Part shown: in pieces, positions 34,851 to 47,743 of the stretch
Layout: every line of letters begins with the position of its first letter
How positions within the stretch are numbered: position 1 is the first letter of the stretch
Assembly: GCA_037903475.1 (NCBI GenBank)
Contig: JBAJFG010000029.1
Coordinates: 1,819,501 to 1,883,500 of the forward strand
Length of the DNA: 64,000 nucleotides
Source: Ancylostoma caninum
Lineage: Eukaryota > Nematoda > Chromadorea > Rhabditida > Ancylostomatidae
Direction: 5' to 3'
Translations under genes and position numbers: made by a program
The notes under the pieces: model-generated
Told to the model about the DNA's origin: nothing
The model's database searches: none
Seen by the model: the letters and a program-made list of their open reading frames with translations, nothing else

Positions 34851-35033
34851 AATTTTGTTGCACTACCATGATTTATATAAGAGGATCTTGGTCTACTTCT
34901 TAGTATTTGTTACCAGGCCATCGTTACCGCAGGATAAAGAAGTTCCTCAGTTATTAATATTCATAAATCGACTCACATGCACATGCCCCTCCTCCCCTTG
35001 CTGCCTTTTCTTCTCACAGGCCAAGTCTCTCGG

Positions 35034-35297
35034 CTATTCTTGTGCACCTTCCATTCTTCCAGAAAACGCATCCTTTGTTTTAGAGTGGTTCCGCCCACTC
35101 TCAGCACACTTCCGCATGCGGAACGGCGCTAAAAATTCACTGGAACGCATCGACTGAAATAGCTTCCTGGATAGGCTTTTTTCTGCGGTGGGTATTTCCA
35201 GCACATCTACGGGGAGCTTATACGGCGATTTAATTAAGGCTTGGGCACTGAGCACCTCATAAAAAAGTGCCCGTCGCACTTGTTCCCGCATATTCAC
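35034..35297 (-). other. Coding-like minus frame, unrecognised
   Basis: An 87-codon frame with protein-like content (RALFYEVLSAQALIKSPYKL, then DVLEIPTAEKSLSRKLF, then FRMRKCAESGRNHSKTKD) and mixed codon use, ending at a stop near 35034. No domain recognised. No clear splice sites or promoter. A repeat-derived frame is as likely as a gene. Confidence 0.3.
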
Positions 35298-36148
35298 GAT
35301 GAGTCGCCTTTGAATAATCCGATTTGTGCGCTTTCAGAGCGTCTCAGTCTTCTTCCTAAGCCCTTCACGGCTTACTTATGTGAGTCAGGAATCGTTTTTA
35401 GAATCACATGTGGCTTCTAGATCTTTCTGGTAACATCATGTGACTTCTCGATTTCTGAGTTTTTGTTCATTAAGGAAAGGTGCTGAATATGGATAACGAA
35501 AGTGCTTTGCCGCTTCAGGGAAGCTCCCAGCGGTTTTTTTAAAATTTTTCTATTACAGCTGACGCTCTACAGATTTGGGACTTCATTATTACACCTATTT
35601 CACCTTCAAAATGTTCCCTTCCTGATATTATCGAATGGTCAAAAGTTACCTCAAAAAATAAAAGAATTTTTTCTACAATCTCATCTTTACCCGGTTGCGG
35701 GTGCAGTTCGTCAACGTATTCCCTTTTCAAATAATCCTCGAAGTGGCGACGCACATCCTAGCGTGCCCAGATGCTCGTCGGAAATTTGTTTCGCACATTC
35801 GTGATGTTGTTTTGGTACGAGCGTGACGCAAATCCTTAGTTCTTGTAATTTTATTAGTAGAGCAAATTTGATTACTAGCGAACTAGTGTTCCTCTCGTGT
35901 CCCGCACCTTATTGTCGCAGAATAGTGTCGACGGTGAATCAATTTCCTCATTGGTTGGTAAACCTATGTATGTAGATGCTCACGAGGTGTGTGATCATTA
36001 TCACGAGGTCAAGCGGTCAAGTGTTTCAATTCAGAATCAGTTTCGAGATTTTGACATCACAAAAAATTTCAAGCGACGTTGATCGCAGTGGTATACATAT
36101 TCATGGAATTACTTTTTTTTATAAGGAACACCAAGAGTGTATCTATGA

Positions 36149-36181
36149 ATAAATATAAATAAATAAATAAATAAATAAAAT
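36149..36181. repeat. (TAAA)n microsatellite
   Basis: About eight AAAT/TAAA units. Confidence 0.9.
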
Positions 36182-36217
36182 AGCAAATTCGGATAAACTT
36201 GAACCACTTCCAAGCCT

Positions 36218-36241
36218 CTGAGGACGACAAACTGTTGAAAC
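36218..36241 (+). ncRNA. Hammerhead-ribozyme-like core, second copy
   Basis: CTGAGGA, then a possible stem (GACA-AAC-TGTT, one G-T pair), then GAAAC. The layout matches 15656-15681 and 45376-45399. No clear stem III or cleavage triplet is visible. Confidence 0.3.
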
Positions 36242-36760
36242 TTCAGGCCCAATAAAGGTGCTTAAATAACGAGCTGTGAGGCGTAACATTTGAATCCATG
36301 GAAACATTTCCACTTATGTAGTCATTTTGAGTAAATCTTTGTGTCATATCTGAGTACTTTCTGTTATTGTTGGTAAAACTTTCCCAAGCCAGGTCGTAAA
36401 TCCCTGAGCGACGTCTAGCAACTTCGATTTTGATTATTTGAAAGACCAGAACATTGACCATTTGGGCACGTTATTGAGGGCCTAGAAAGGGAGTTTATTA
36501 TCAAAAACTTTTCAACTGTACTACAGGCAAATATAGGTTTGGGAAAATCATTTCTTTACTACACAGGAAATTACTGCCATACTGCATTCCATTCCATTCA
36601 GTACAGGAAATTAGTGTTACGTCAATCTAGCTGGCTTATTTAGATTTTCTCTGCTTGTTTACTATGTCGTTCTTAGCCACTGTTTTTTCTGAATTTGCTG
36701 AAATCTTTTTAAGGATGACAAGGAATATGTGCTATAGGGGGAACAAATGAAAGAGTGAGG

Positions 36761-36810
36761 AAGTAAATAAATAAATGAATAAGTAAATAAATAAATAAAT
36801 AGAGAAATAA
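36761..36810. repeat. (TAAA)n microsatellite
   Basis: Imperfect TAAA run of about 50 bp, with TGAA and AGTA interruptions. Confidence 0.9.
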
Positions 36811-37244
36811 GCGCAACTCATCATGTCTACAGGGTGATCCAAAAGTCTCTGGCTGGTTTCCATGACTGTTTATGACATTGGCGTTTTTCAGCAACATCAT
36901 ACTTGTTGCGAAAGAATGGATCGGGACCTGTGGATCGGGACCTGATCTACCGTTTAAATCCCAGACCTCCTAGAAGCTTAAATTCGAATCCTGAGACCTC
37001 ACTGTTATTCACAATTAGGTTTAAACTCTGAAGGCATTACTTTTTTTCAGGAAATTCTCCTTTTCTTCTTTGAGCAGCAACTGTAGAGGTTGGTAGAGGT
37101 TTCATGGTTGTTTTTGTGCTGGTTTTCTTTTGTTTCGATTCATTTTCCTCCACTTGTTCGGCGTTCCCTGCACAAATAAATAGACAATCAAATGAATATA
37201 TTGATGAAACTATAGTAGAATAGTTGACAATAGTTGAGTAACCG

Positions 37245-37350
37245 TGAGGACAATCTGTTTTTCTCTCATTCTTCTTCAATTGCTGCACACTTTCTGGTGT
37301 TCTTTTTCTCTCTGCTGTCTTCCCAGCTGTGTCCATGGTGAAACGCACTA
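37245..37350 (-). repeat. Dispersed repeat, copy 2 (pair with 2.2 kb)
   Basis: Pairs with 2215-2316. Here the minus strand is part of a 131-codon open frame whose central part reads FTMDTAGKTAERKRTPES, then VQQLKKNERKTD: basic and coiled-coil-like, resembling ORF1/Gag-type proteins in general character only. That the same segment recurs 35 kb away supports a mobile origin. Confidence 0.5.
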
Positions 37351-37956
37351 TAGATAGTGGTATTACACATAAACAACTAATTGATGTGAGAACTGCGAAA
37401 AATGCAATATCGGCCATAAAATTCTGTCCCAAAATCTGATTTCTACGGGAAAGCCAGTGGAAAACCGCCGAACTGTTTGAAAGTGAGCTTCAAGCTGAAC
37501 CTTGAAACGATTAATAAAGAGGTCTTGGGCAACTAATTCCAAATATTTATGTCGAAATTTTATTACGATCAAAACTGCCGGAAGAAAATAGTGGGGTGTG
37601 GAGAGTTGTACTTGCAATGGGGAGAGAGGGGGAGGGGCCTTGCAATTAGCTGATTGGATGAACCGACCAGTCCAAGTACATCGCGCTACACCGAAATACT
37701 GCACAAGTTATAGCCAGTGTTGTAATGATAGGATTTTTATGAAGAACTTTCCGCTTGAGAAATGTGGAGTATGATCCAAGTCCTTGCCTCGTATATTTTC
37801 TGGAATGGGATCACAAAACGTTAACTACGTAGACTGCTTAGCACGATTATCCTTATACTATATCCTACGATCCTACGATTTATTTTGTGTTAGAAGAAGA
37901 GGGACGCCAAAGTGGTTGGCTCACATGGGATTTCATGGTTATACCCTCATGAGATA

Positions 37957-38180
37957 AGATCGTAGCTCTATAAATATAATATTATTTCCTAGGACTGAAG
38001 GGGATGATCTTAGATGTTTTCGCTCCTTTTTCCCTCAATAGATTAGGAAATCCCTGGAAAGGAAATGAATCCTAGCCCAGAAGGGATTTCCTAATGTATT
38101 CAGGGAAAAAAGAGCGAAAACATCTAAGATCATCCCCTTCAGTCCTAAGAAATAATATTATATTTATAGAGCTACGATCT
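37957..38180. mobile_element. TA-flanked near-perfect palindromic MITE
   Basis: The arms (about 37957-38060 and 38080-38180) are near-perfect inverted repeats starting AGATCGTAGCTCTATAAATA and containing GGGGATGATCTTAGATGTTT, with a spacer of about 20 bp. TA lies outside both ends (37955-37956 and 38181-38182). Only a few mismatches separate the arms, suggesting a young insertion. Confidence 0.88.
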
Positions 38181-38189
38181 TATTTTCGC

Positions 38190-41100
38190 GATTGCCCTAT
38201 CTATCACCTAATTCCCACGAGTCTCGGAGCTCTTCTCCTTACTATAAATTATGCATTTACGAGCAAATCCTCCACCACTTAAAAAAAATTAGGCTTCCAG
38301 CAGTGCTCTCGTTAAATGAGCTCACTCACGGAGAACAGATGGACATAACAAATAGTGCTTCGGACGACCTTTTGCAAAAACATTCCTTAACGCAACAGTA
38401 GCTGGCATTACCAGCTCATTTGGGACCGCTTCGCTGCCGGTTGTGCCCTCGTGTTAACCTCATTAAGTCGATGAAATCTTGTGTTAATGAGTTTTGGGAC
38501 CAAAAATAACTATGCACATATAGACATGGGTGCTCGACGTCGTCTCTCGGGCTAGACGGAGATGTGAGAAATTGCAGCTATGTACTTCAAGCGAGAAGTG
38601 CGCTCGCACTCGGTGTCAATGTGTAATTTGATGATAGTTACTGAAGGCGAATATTTAAGTTCTTGCGCTGCGTCGTGTTTTTCATCGTTTTCTCATTTTC
38701 TGGATAGCACATAATTTCTGACGACATCCTAGGAAAACCGAGACCAGGGATAAGTACAGATGAACCCTGTTCAAATTTTATCCACCTGCGCCCACGTTCA
38801 TTAGTGGAAAACGCCAACGACTTCCAGAAAAAATCGTCATCCAATTATCGTAGAATAGAGAGAAACCCGCAGTACATATATTGGTTCAGTCGCACCGGGA
38901 CCGAGCTATTGCGAGAGCAGATGGTCGGGATAACCCCCCCCCCTACCTTGTGAGGGCCAGTGTTCCCCAGCACCTCAAAGGCCGAACACACGAGCAAATT
39001 TTCATTACTTACATTTTTGTTTCGTTTTCTTTCCGATGTGATAAGGCTCCTGCAGGTTCTTTGTTTGTTTGTAAGTGTTTTTGCTTGCTTAAGCCAATCT
39101 ACGCGGGTAGTGCTTTTAATCTAACGATGCGTCAACTTACAGCATGCTTTCATTGTCCTCATTTTCTCCCTTGGTGCTCCTTTGTATTCTAGTGGAAAGA
39201 AACTCTTGGCCGACTTTTTTTTGAAAGTTTCGGAACTTTCGATTATTGATTGATCCCCATGATCTACTATGTGATTGTTGTAGATCAGTCTCGATACTTC
39301 TCCGTAAACTAGATGCATGACAATACATGAAGGAATGGAAAGATCATTGATTATTCCGTATCAAAATGTTGATAAATGTTTAGTGCCCATCGATCATTTT
39401 TACATGACACATTGCCGCCCATCTGGCCTACAGTAGTGCACCACCTACGCGGCGCGACAGACCAAGTTGTCGCAATGGTTGTCGGGCGTTGCTTATATTG
39501 ATGTTCTACTCATCTTTGTTGCCATACAGACCTAAGCTTTTCAAAATGACATTAAGGACACAAAAATGTGGAGAATACGGGCAAACATCACCGTGAACGC
39601 AGCGCCGCGCTGCATTAATGGTGCAGCGCGGCAGACCAGGTTGGCGGTAATCTTTGACGCAGAAATGATTGACTATATTGGACTTCACAGTGGAAAGACA
39701 GTTTTTCTTCACGAATTTTCATAGCTTATATTTTATGGTTGTTTTTATTTATAGTTTATCTCACTGTTTGTTCCTTCCCATTAATAAAATTCGTGCTTTT
39801 TTGGCTTGTGTCGCGGATATCAAATCAGTCGTTACTATCAAGAAAAAGTAGGGATTTCTTAGTAGTTGGGGCCAGCAGCGTTTGTCAAATAATTCAGAAT
39901 TCTGCCTAGTAATGCTCTAGACATGCAGCTCAGTAATGCGTTCCAAGTTCGCAGAAGCTTATCGTTTATTTATAAAGGATCTAAATTGGGTATGAGCGTA
40001 AATAAGATTTCAAAGAGAAATATCGGAATTTCTGCATGGTGGAAGTCAGAACATCATTCATCTCTACTTTGAACCTCTTTGTTTTCCAGTAGACCATGAA
40101 CTAAAGTCACAAAGAAGCCGAAATTGAAGAATGATGGTTCATAAAACTCATACATATTCTATTGCACTTTCAAATGATGTTACAAGGCTAGATGATGTCC
40201 TCTACCAACGCCCACATGGTCCATTGCTCTCATCCCATGGGTCCAAACCTCAGCATGAATAACCCGTCCTTTTGAACCCGTTTTCCCTCAATCTTCCTCG
40301 TAACATGTAGAATGTTTCGTTTCCATTTTCATTTTCATACATCTAAAAAGGTGCTAACAATAAAGGGAAAGAAAAAAAGAAAGACCATAAAATGCAACTA
40401 GGATTACAAGAGCAAATTAATGTATGAATTGGACACTGAGTGCCGGACTTCTCTAGCTAGCTAGTTCACGAATGCTCTAATATGTAAGTACGCTTTTCAT
40501 ACCCGAATGTCTAACGATCCGATCCCCTGTTGATGCCGAGCAAAACAATGTTAGTGCAATTCATGGTATGAACTGACTGGAGCCTATTTCAATCTTCAAT
40601 TCTGCCCTTATGTTTGTTGTGTGGATGTCGCCGAAAGCACAATCCAAGGGCATTCTGGGATCTCATGCGTGAATTTCACCTATTGCTTCCGTCACATCGG
40701 AAATGTAGCTCCTATTTGGTTTTTATTGGCTAAAAAGTACTCTCTCTCTGAGCGTGGAAAATTGGATAAATCCTATCCTAATCCAATCCTGATTCTCTGG
40801 AACTTTCCTAGAAAGCACAGAGACCACAATTTTCCCGTTGTTCAACTGATACAAAATTTATAGCGTTGGGAAGCATATAGAATGCTTTGTTGATATCTCG
40901 ATGATCTATGGATGACTGAGAGTTAGTTTTAGGTAAATATTTAAGCAAATAGTTATCTCATTGGTGTACCTTCTATGTCATTTTTGCTACCATTAATCTT
41001 CCTACCTTTTCAGACCCCACACGAGACTAGTTTTCCACTTTTTTTCAGGTTTCTAGGCTTAATATCATGTGTTTTGATTGAATTTTCTCACCTTTCTTCT

Positions 41101-42140
41101 CGAATTTAGGTGTTCTCAAGTCTTCGTAAACATATCGCTTTTCACTGCAATGTATGTACGTATTTCTCTGCCTGCCATTCTCACGCACATATTTACCATC
41201 CATTTTTCCCCTGAACCACAACGGAAACCTTGTCGCTATTTTCTTCAGACGTTCAAGGTTTCCTCTTCCGGTTCCTGCCGCAGAATGGTCTCACTACATA
41301 TTTCCCACATAATGCTTGATTACTGTGTTGTTTTCTTTTTTGTTCTTTGTATCAGCGTTTCATTACGAACAGCTTCAGGCTTACGTTTAAGCAATGATTT
41401 TGTAAGACTCCTCTGCGGAGATGATGCGCATACAGAGAGTTTCCGCCTCCTCACTTTGAGGAAGGTGAAGAACGCGGCAGGAGTCGAACTAAAAAGTAAC
41501 CGGTATTTACCAAGAATTTGGGCAACATTTCAGCAAATCTGATGAAAATTCTCAGTTGTTTGGTTGCTCTCAATTAATCCAGCTTTTCGCCAAAAATTTC
41601 CTAGAACATCCTAGCCTCACCTTGCACGCTATTTGGGCAATTATTCCTCGGAACTTACCCTTAAACTATGTATGTACAGTAAAGAGCCATCAGAGATGTC
41701 ATATCCGAAAAAAATATTTAAAAACTTAAACATAAGTACAAAAGAGGTTTGATGAAAACGCGTAACTAAGTTAAGGGTGCACATAGTTTGTGGAACTACA
41801 GCTTTTATCCTGAAACATTCGACCTATTTACCGGATCAACAAATAGTGATCAAACTATAGGTAATACTAACTGGTAGTAGGTATTGGAGTAAGTGATCTA
41901 TCCTAGGCACAAGCCTTAAGACGTCTGTGCCCTGGCGAAAATTCAGCTAAGATTTCTGATGCTCTCGGTTTCGAGGTCAACAGGGTGAAGTGAAGTGTAA
42001 CAACTTCTTGTCAAGAAGGGCGAGGGTGTATTTTACCTCTTTACACATTGGTGGTGTAGTAAGCCTCTCGACCTATAGCTTTCCGAGATTTGTCCAATTC
42101 AGATGCACTTTTCTCTCGTTTCATTTGTTAAAAATGTGAT
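38190..42140. other. Long non-coding stretch
   Basis: No gene supported. It holds a short diverged repeat pair around 39448 and 39616 and the hairpin at 39604. Confidence 0.45.
39604..39632. other. Perfect 11-bp-stem GC-rich hairpin
   Basis: GCCGCGCTGCA, loop TTAATGG, TGCAGCGCGGC: eleven Watson-Crick pairs. The sequence just after it (CGGCAGACCAGGTTGGCGG) resembles 39455-39475 (GCGACAGACCAAGTTGTCGC), so the hairpin sits in a diverged duplication. Confidence 0.7.
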
Positions 42141-42143
42141 TGA

Positions 42144-42174
42144 GTATTTATTTATTAATTTGTTTATTTATTTA
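42144..42174. repeat. (TTTA)n tract with CACTCAAGGTGC flank
   Basis: A TTTA run followed by ACACTCAAGGTGCGC, matching the module at 25201. Confidence 0.8.
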
Positions 42175-43829
42175 CACTCAAGGTGCGCAAGCCAAGTAAA
42201 AACGTGAAACTAGAATAAAACGAAAATTTAACCTCAACATGTAGTAGAAAAAAGATCAGTGGAAAAAACAGGAATGGGTGGGAATAATGGTGAGATTTAC
42301 CAGTAGAGGGGGAGGGACCAAGTACCGCTGAGTTTCTGTCACAACCTATTCCAAGAATAAATTGACGTCCTCCTCCAGGGTTCAAAAGCAAGGAAGCGAT
42401 GGGTAGTCAGGAGATACGGAGCAATTAGTTGTAGCGATTTTACGCCATGGAAGGCGACTCTTGTACTGCGTTATCCTAGAGATACTTAACTTTATTTGGT
42501 ATTTTACTTCGTCTTTTTTCCAGTCAATCTTAAGGAAAAAAAATGTTTTTCCATCAACTGACACAGCTAGCTGTTAGCACCTTCATGTGGCTAAAATTCC
42601 ATTGAAATCTACTTTCTCATAAATTCAGGATTGATCCTTAATGAGTGATAGCTAGATTTTCTTTCATAAGCTTGTTTAGTTTTTGAATCTTGGATATTTA
42701 TACCTTAAATGATGGGTCCTGCCGGGAGGGGGGGGGGGGGTGGAACTTCTCCTCCTCATAGCGTACGTATAATTCACCTTTTTGGGTACATAGCTACACG
42801 CTTATCCACGGTTTTCCCTTGGTGTAGATCTAATAATGGAGCTAATGGAGCTGATTACTATGATCAATGTCCTCTACATCTACCTTGTTTACCTACTTGT
42901 CTATTTATTTATATAGGTATGACGTTTCATTTATTTACCTGCACAGCAATGCTGGTCAAAGACCGGCAGTTGAGTGAACTTCTGGAGTTTAACGAGTATT
43001 TGTCATGATTTCACAACAAAAAGGTGAATCCTGAGAAGGTCAGCTATCTTTGGAGGCTCGGGATTTCTACAGTCTCTCACTACTTCCTTTCAATCTCTTC
43101 ACAAGGTGAACGATGTTGCTCAACAGTTTTTTCCATCCTGACAGCCGCGCTTTTCCAGAGCCGCTGCGTTGACTCCGGCTAAAAATAGCCAGCAGAAACT
43201 TTTTCTGTTTCATTTGCACCCGGACGCTTGAAAATAGCACTGCGAGCGTCCACTGCAGTATAGGGTATGCATGGATTGCGCTGCGTGACGAGCGAGGGAA
43301 TGTCAGGACCATTCGGGCAATAACAAGGGCAATTACCCCTCGGGGCGATGGAGGCGAGGGGGAGCGCGAGCGGCGACGCCCCGTCGCGCCACCCCGAGAA
43401 ACACTTTGAACAACGTGTCCCCTACGTCACTGCTCGTAACTCACAGCGAATTTGCAATAGTAATTTACTGCACGCACACGCACGCGTTTCCTTGTTTATA
43501 CTTCCTAAGCGTCTGGCAATTTTCGCTGCGATGCTGTTCAGCTGCTGCTGGTTGTTCATACATATTTCTCCTTATTCTCTGAGAAGATGTGGTCTATGTG
43601 ATCCGACTGAGCTCTAAAGCGCCTTTGGGTAATTGCACAGCTCGTATCCAAGTCAGACAAACTGAATGCGCTCTCTGACGTCGCCTGCGGCTTGTGCAAC
43701 GATCAGCAAAGTCCAGGAGTCATGGAAACGCATACTTCCTTAGATGCCACTTTTTAATGTAATTTTTTATGCACTATTTATTCTAATATCTCAGAATTGG
43801 AATATCTCAGAATTCTACACAATAGCTAT

Positions 43830-43873
43830 GGATTTGAACCAGTTTTGGTTTACTCATTGGCACCGCTACGCCA
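43830..43873 (-). promoter_or_regulatory. tRNA-like Pol III boxes, relic
   Basis: On the minus strand, TGGCGTAGCGG (43863-43873) fits the A-box consensus and GGTTCAAATCC (43830-43840) the B-box consensus. The spacing is 33 nt between box starts, about ten shorter than in a tRNA, and no acceptor stem pairs. Probably a SINE relic; chance is possible. Confidence 0.35.
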
Positions 43874-45213
43874 CGCATCCGCAACGCAGCAGTACTACAA
43901 CGCGGCTGCGCTGGTCCTGACACTTTCTGACATGAAAGGAATAGAATGGAGATCTGTTAGGACTGGCGCGTTTGCAAAGGCGTGATACGTGTCAGAACAT
44001 GTCAGAACAGTCGCGCACTGTAACGGAACCGCTTCGCATTGTTGATACCAAGCGGTTGCAAGCAGTTGAGGAAAACAGGAATGGGCGGGTAAAAATAAAC
44101 CAAAGCTGAATCGGGATGATCACGATCATAAACTATTTAGAACATGCATAACTTTTTTTAAAGGAAACCTAGCAATTTATTGAAGCCTTTAGAAACACCC
44201 TTAAATTCGATCTGAATTTGTTCTGAGTCTCAATTTTGTTTGATTTTGTTCCGAGGAATTTTATAGCAGTCTCTCCTCTTAAGTACATTTTGATTCCTAT
44301 CAGTATCGCCGAGTAAAAGGATATATGTGACCATTTTGGTCTTCGAGGTATGCTAGTGATCGAAATCTTCTTCCTATTTGCGATTTTTCTTTCAACTCAC
44401 CTCCCCACTTCAATTTTTTCCTTCATTTTTTCCCATGAAATTTCTTCGAGTGCGTGACGATGAATTCCTATTCGTTCCCACTAAGTACATGAATAGGATG
44501 TGACGTTACTCTGAGAGCCGAGATACAGATTGCCTCATATTTCCGTTTTTTAGAGGGCTCGTGACTGACATCCTTCTACAGTAGTACACCCAAATAGAAC
44601 GATTTTTAGGAAATAAGTGCTTCTTGGATTCCCTTAATCAGGAGTTTGGATTACCGTCTCTAGAGCCCTATGCTGATAATGGTCCCACTTGTAATTATCG
44701 ATCTTTTGAGGAACAACTTCAAGCAGATTCGAAAGAAATGAGCCAATATTGCTAGGAGATCGAGAGGTGGGGGGGGGGGCTCCGTCGGAGGTTTAGGATT
44801 GGTCGCTACGGACCAGCTGAGCTCGAGAATAGCGAAAAATTGGCCATGTCATGGAATTTAGTTTCAGCTACGGCATAATTTGACTTTTCCTCAGGAAGCA
44901 TGCTGACTTGCTCCAGCGACAATCAAATCTATACTTTTCTTTTTGTTGTACTTGGAATTTTTCTTGAAAATCAGCTCATAAACGCATAAACCTCTTCAAA
45001 AATTACGTTTGTTTCCAAAATTCTTCACTCTCTCTCTCTAGAAAAAAAAGCCTCAAGTTAGCGAAACATATTTTTGCAGTGGTGGACGCAGAAAGTCGGC
45101 GGGAGATTAATTAAAATCATATTAAAAAAGATAATAAAAATAAACTAATAAAAATAAACTAATACAAGATTTTTATATGTATTGTAAAGTAATTTCAAAA
45201 CCGACCCATGCTC

Positions 45214-45240
45214 GCCCCCCCCCGTCCCCCCCCCCTCCCC
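45214..45240. other. C-rich tract (G4-forming on minus strand)
   Basis: Three C runs of 9, 9 and 4, separated by GT and T, followed by GCGCCCGCC. The minus strand could form a G-quadruplex. Confidence 0.5.
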
Positions 45241-45375
45241 TGCGCCCGCCACTGCTGATTACCTATTCGACTTCTTTTTTTAATGATCTCATGATGAATC
45301 CACAAAAATGCGGTTAATCCTAGTTTAAAACATTCTATCCTCCGCTGCTAATTTCCCACTACGACTCGTAGAGTG

Positions 45376-45399
45376 CTGAAGAAAACATGCTGCGAAACG
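45376..45399 (+). ncRNA. Hammerhead-like core, third copy, weakest
   Basis: CTGAAGA, then eleven bases, then GAAACG. The intervening bases (AAACATGCTGC) do not form a clean stem. Listed because the spacing matches the copies at 15656 and 36218. Confidence 0.2.
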
Positions 45400-47321
45400 C
45401 ATTTAATAATTTAGTTTTATAGCATATTGTATGTACATACTTGTAAATGGCGTGCGTTACACCAGTAAATACTGCCTGGCACCATTTCTGAGAAGTAATT
45501 GATCACATGAACGCCAACATTCCGCCCCACAAGAGAGTTAATGGCGAATTCGTGATGCTGATTGGATTTATTACCAGATTATATTAGTTCTCGACTTTGG
45601 TTACCAGTTATTTTGTGCCAAGGCGTGTAGGTATGCTAGTAGCCTTCGACTGGAAGCTTGATACCTCTGGAATAAGAGGAGACTTTTGGAATAACTCCTA
45701 TATGTGCTGCTTCTATTTATCCCATGTACATAGTCATGTTAGTTTCGATAAGTTCCTATACATTGGCTCTGGAAAACTTTAAATTTACCTTAATTAAAGG
45801 GCCATAAACTCAAAATTTACCTCACTTACTTACTTTAAAGGAAGGGTTACCGTTTTCATTTACTTTCTCAGTCCCAAAAAGTGGCTGCAGAACCAATGAT
45901 TTAAACTCTTTCTGGAATTCGCTTGCATTTGCATAGCCAGTATCGAAGAAGTGACATTATTATAAAATACTGTCGCTTCTGCACCCACGCAACGGTCGAA
46001 AATTGCTTGGGCTGACTTCATCATGGAATGCAATTATTATTATGCCATGCAATTTTCTACAGTCACGAAGTTGCAGAAGTTGCACGCATTGGTCTTGAAT
46101 TTGCCATCAGTATAGAAGAAGTCAGGACTTCAAGCTTTCCATGGGAAATGCATGGAATTTTGATTTTTTGCCTGTGTTTGACGTCAAACGAAAAGCAAAT
46201 ATGCAAATAGAAACACAAACTAAATCCAGGCATGAAAATATGACCCGCTTTCTCTATAACTTTGAACGAATCGCATTCTTTTGACGTTCACTATTTTTTA
46301 TTTACGGAAGAGGTCAGAAAAAATCAGAAAAAAAGTAGTTATTCAAAAGCTGTGATAAGAAGAACAATAACTATTGGAAAAAAGCAGAAAAAAAACAAGT
46401 ATAACTAGTTTTTGATATGATTGAGCCCCGTCTATTCCAAAGAACTTTTCCTAAAATCCCTTTTCTTGACCTGCTCCTTGCTCTGGTTTTCTCAATGGAT
46501 GGTTTTCCTATTCTATTTCTCACAATGATTTCTACTGTAACTCCGGACCAGGATAGGTCATTGAGATTACCCATGGTTAACGTACTAAACCTCCTAAGTT
46601 TACCCTTTGCCTTGCACCAATTACCATCTTTGCCCATAAGTGAGGTTGTGTGTACCCAGCTACTACTTCATGGATGTGGAACTACCAGTCCTTCTTATGG
46701 ACCATTCGGGACTGGTACTACTCACCATTTATTTATAATACTTTTACCTTTACCGATCCGTCGGACCGAACTTCTTCCTGTTTATGGTTAAGCTTGGAAC
46801 TCTGGCAGGTTTTTATCCTCGGGAACACTCAGAACTCATAAATTATTGTAGAATCCCCGACCAAAACTAATACTTTTCGATGGTTGTCCGTGTACGAGTT
46901 TCCACTGTATATGTACGAGTTTTTTCAGCGGAGTCGGCGTTGTTTGCCTCTCATCAGACAACTCATCCTATTCAGAGAAGCAGTACGGTAAGTAGATGTA
47001 TCAGAAAACGAAGGATCCTTAGCAGGCATTTCAAGCAAAGTGGAGAAAACAATGGTGAATCCCGCCCATCCTTTTTCCTCCTGGAAGGTTTTCCTTTTTT
47101 TCTGGTGAAATTCCTTCACCTTACGATCATCAATTTTACCTTAAAGGAGTACTTCTTAAAGATCCTAAACAAGGAAGAGGAGAGTCTAGGATTGGTCTTG
47201 TCTTGAAGAAGATGTTACTTGTGACCGTTCACTTCTCTGGATGTTCCCTGCACTCAGAAAATTTGTGTTTTCTCCCTCGTTTCTTCTGAAGAAAACTAGT
47301 TCCCGCTATCCATTTAAGCCT

Positions 47322-47519
47322 TCAGGCTATTCTTGTCTTATACGATCTCTTTATCCAGAATGTTCTCAGTACGATTGTTGCCCCGAATAGGGCTTCTGGC
47401 GTAATTTGATTGACGCGAATGCGGATCAGTGAGCGCGCTTCGCCGCATCCAATCGGATCATCTTCGGAGATTCTGGAGAGAAACAGCTCTTCTCTTATGA
47501 ATGACTGACTCAATAGCAT
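47322..47519 (-). other. Coding-like minus frame, unrecognised
   Basis: A 65-codon frame with coding-like codons in its centre (SRISEDDPIGCGEARSLIRI, then VNQITPEALFGA). The block 47390-47480 is GC-richer than its surroundings. No domain, splice or promoter support on this strand; a promoter-like segment on the opposite strand starts about 130 bp away. Confidence 0.25.
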
Positions 47520-47650
47520 ATTCTGTTCACATCAGCTATTCGCTCTGGAATTTACTCTCCATTTCTGCTGTTTACTGCGTTATACCTTAGCGCTCACATG
47601 CTATTCCACCAAAACAGCTCATTTGCATGGTTAGCCTCTTCCCGTACCAA

Positions 47651-47743
47651 TATATAAATGGGCCGCGGAAGCATCCACAACCTCACAGCTCACACCTAAG
47701 CCATCCACCTAAAAGTGCAGTCGATTAGCTGGATTCCCTGGAG
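47651..47743 (+). promoter_or_regulatory. TATA-type promoter-like segment with splice donor
   Basis: TATATAAAT (47651-47659) is followed by GGGCCGCGG, then a C-rich leader-like stretch, and a consensus donor GAG|GTAAGC at 47743|47744. Such an arrangement suits a short 5' exon, but I found no coding exon that it clearly joins. The GPCR exon at 56502 is 8.8 kb downstream on the same strand and has its own nearer TATA box. Confidence 0.35.

Larger units (their letters stand above)
34900..37240. other. Mostly non-coding
   Basis: Besides the minus frame at 35034-35297, the TAAA tracts and the hammerhead-like core, listed separately, nothing was seen. Confidence 0.45.
42180..47390. other. Long non-coding stretch
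   Basis: Mostly AT-rich. It has homopolymer G/C tracts at 42727-42740, 44769-44780 and 45214-45240; a CpG-rich block at 43340-43440; and a tRNA-like relic at 43830-43873. The minus frame at 46371-46637 was considered as an endonuclease relic and not accepted. Confidence 0.4.

Noticed and set aside
36988..37009. CCTGAGACCTCA, 12 bases shared with lin-4/mir-125
   Set aside because: No complementary arm is nearby; the adjacent CCCAGACCTCC is a direct repeat, so no precursor hairpin can form.
46371..46637. Minus frame with KGKLRRFSTLTMGNLN, faintly like the start of a LINE endonuclease
   Set aside because: The conserved catalytic motifs that should follow are absent, so the resemblance is too short.
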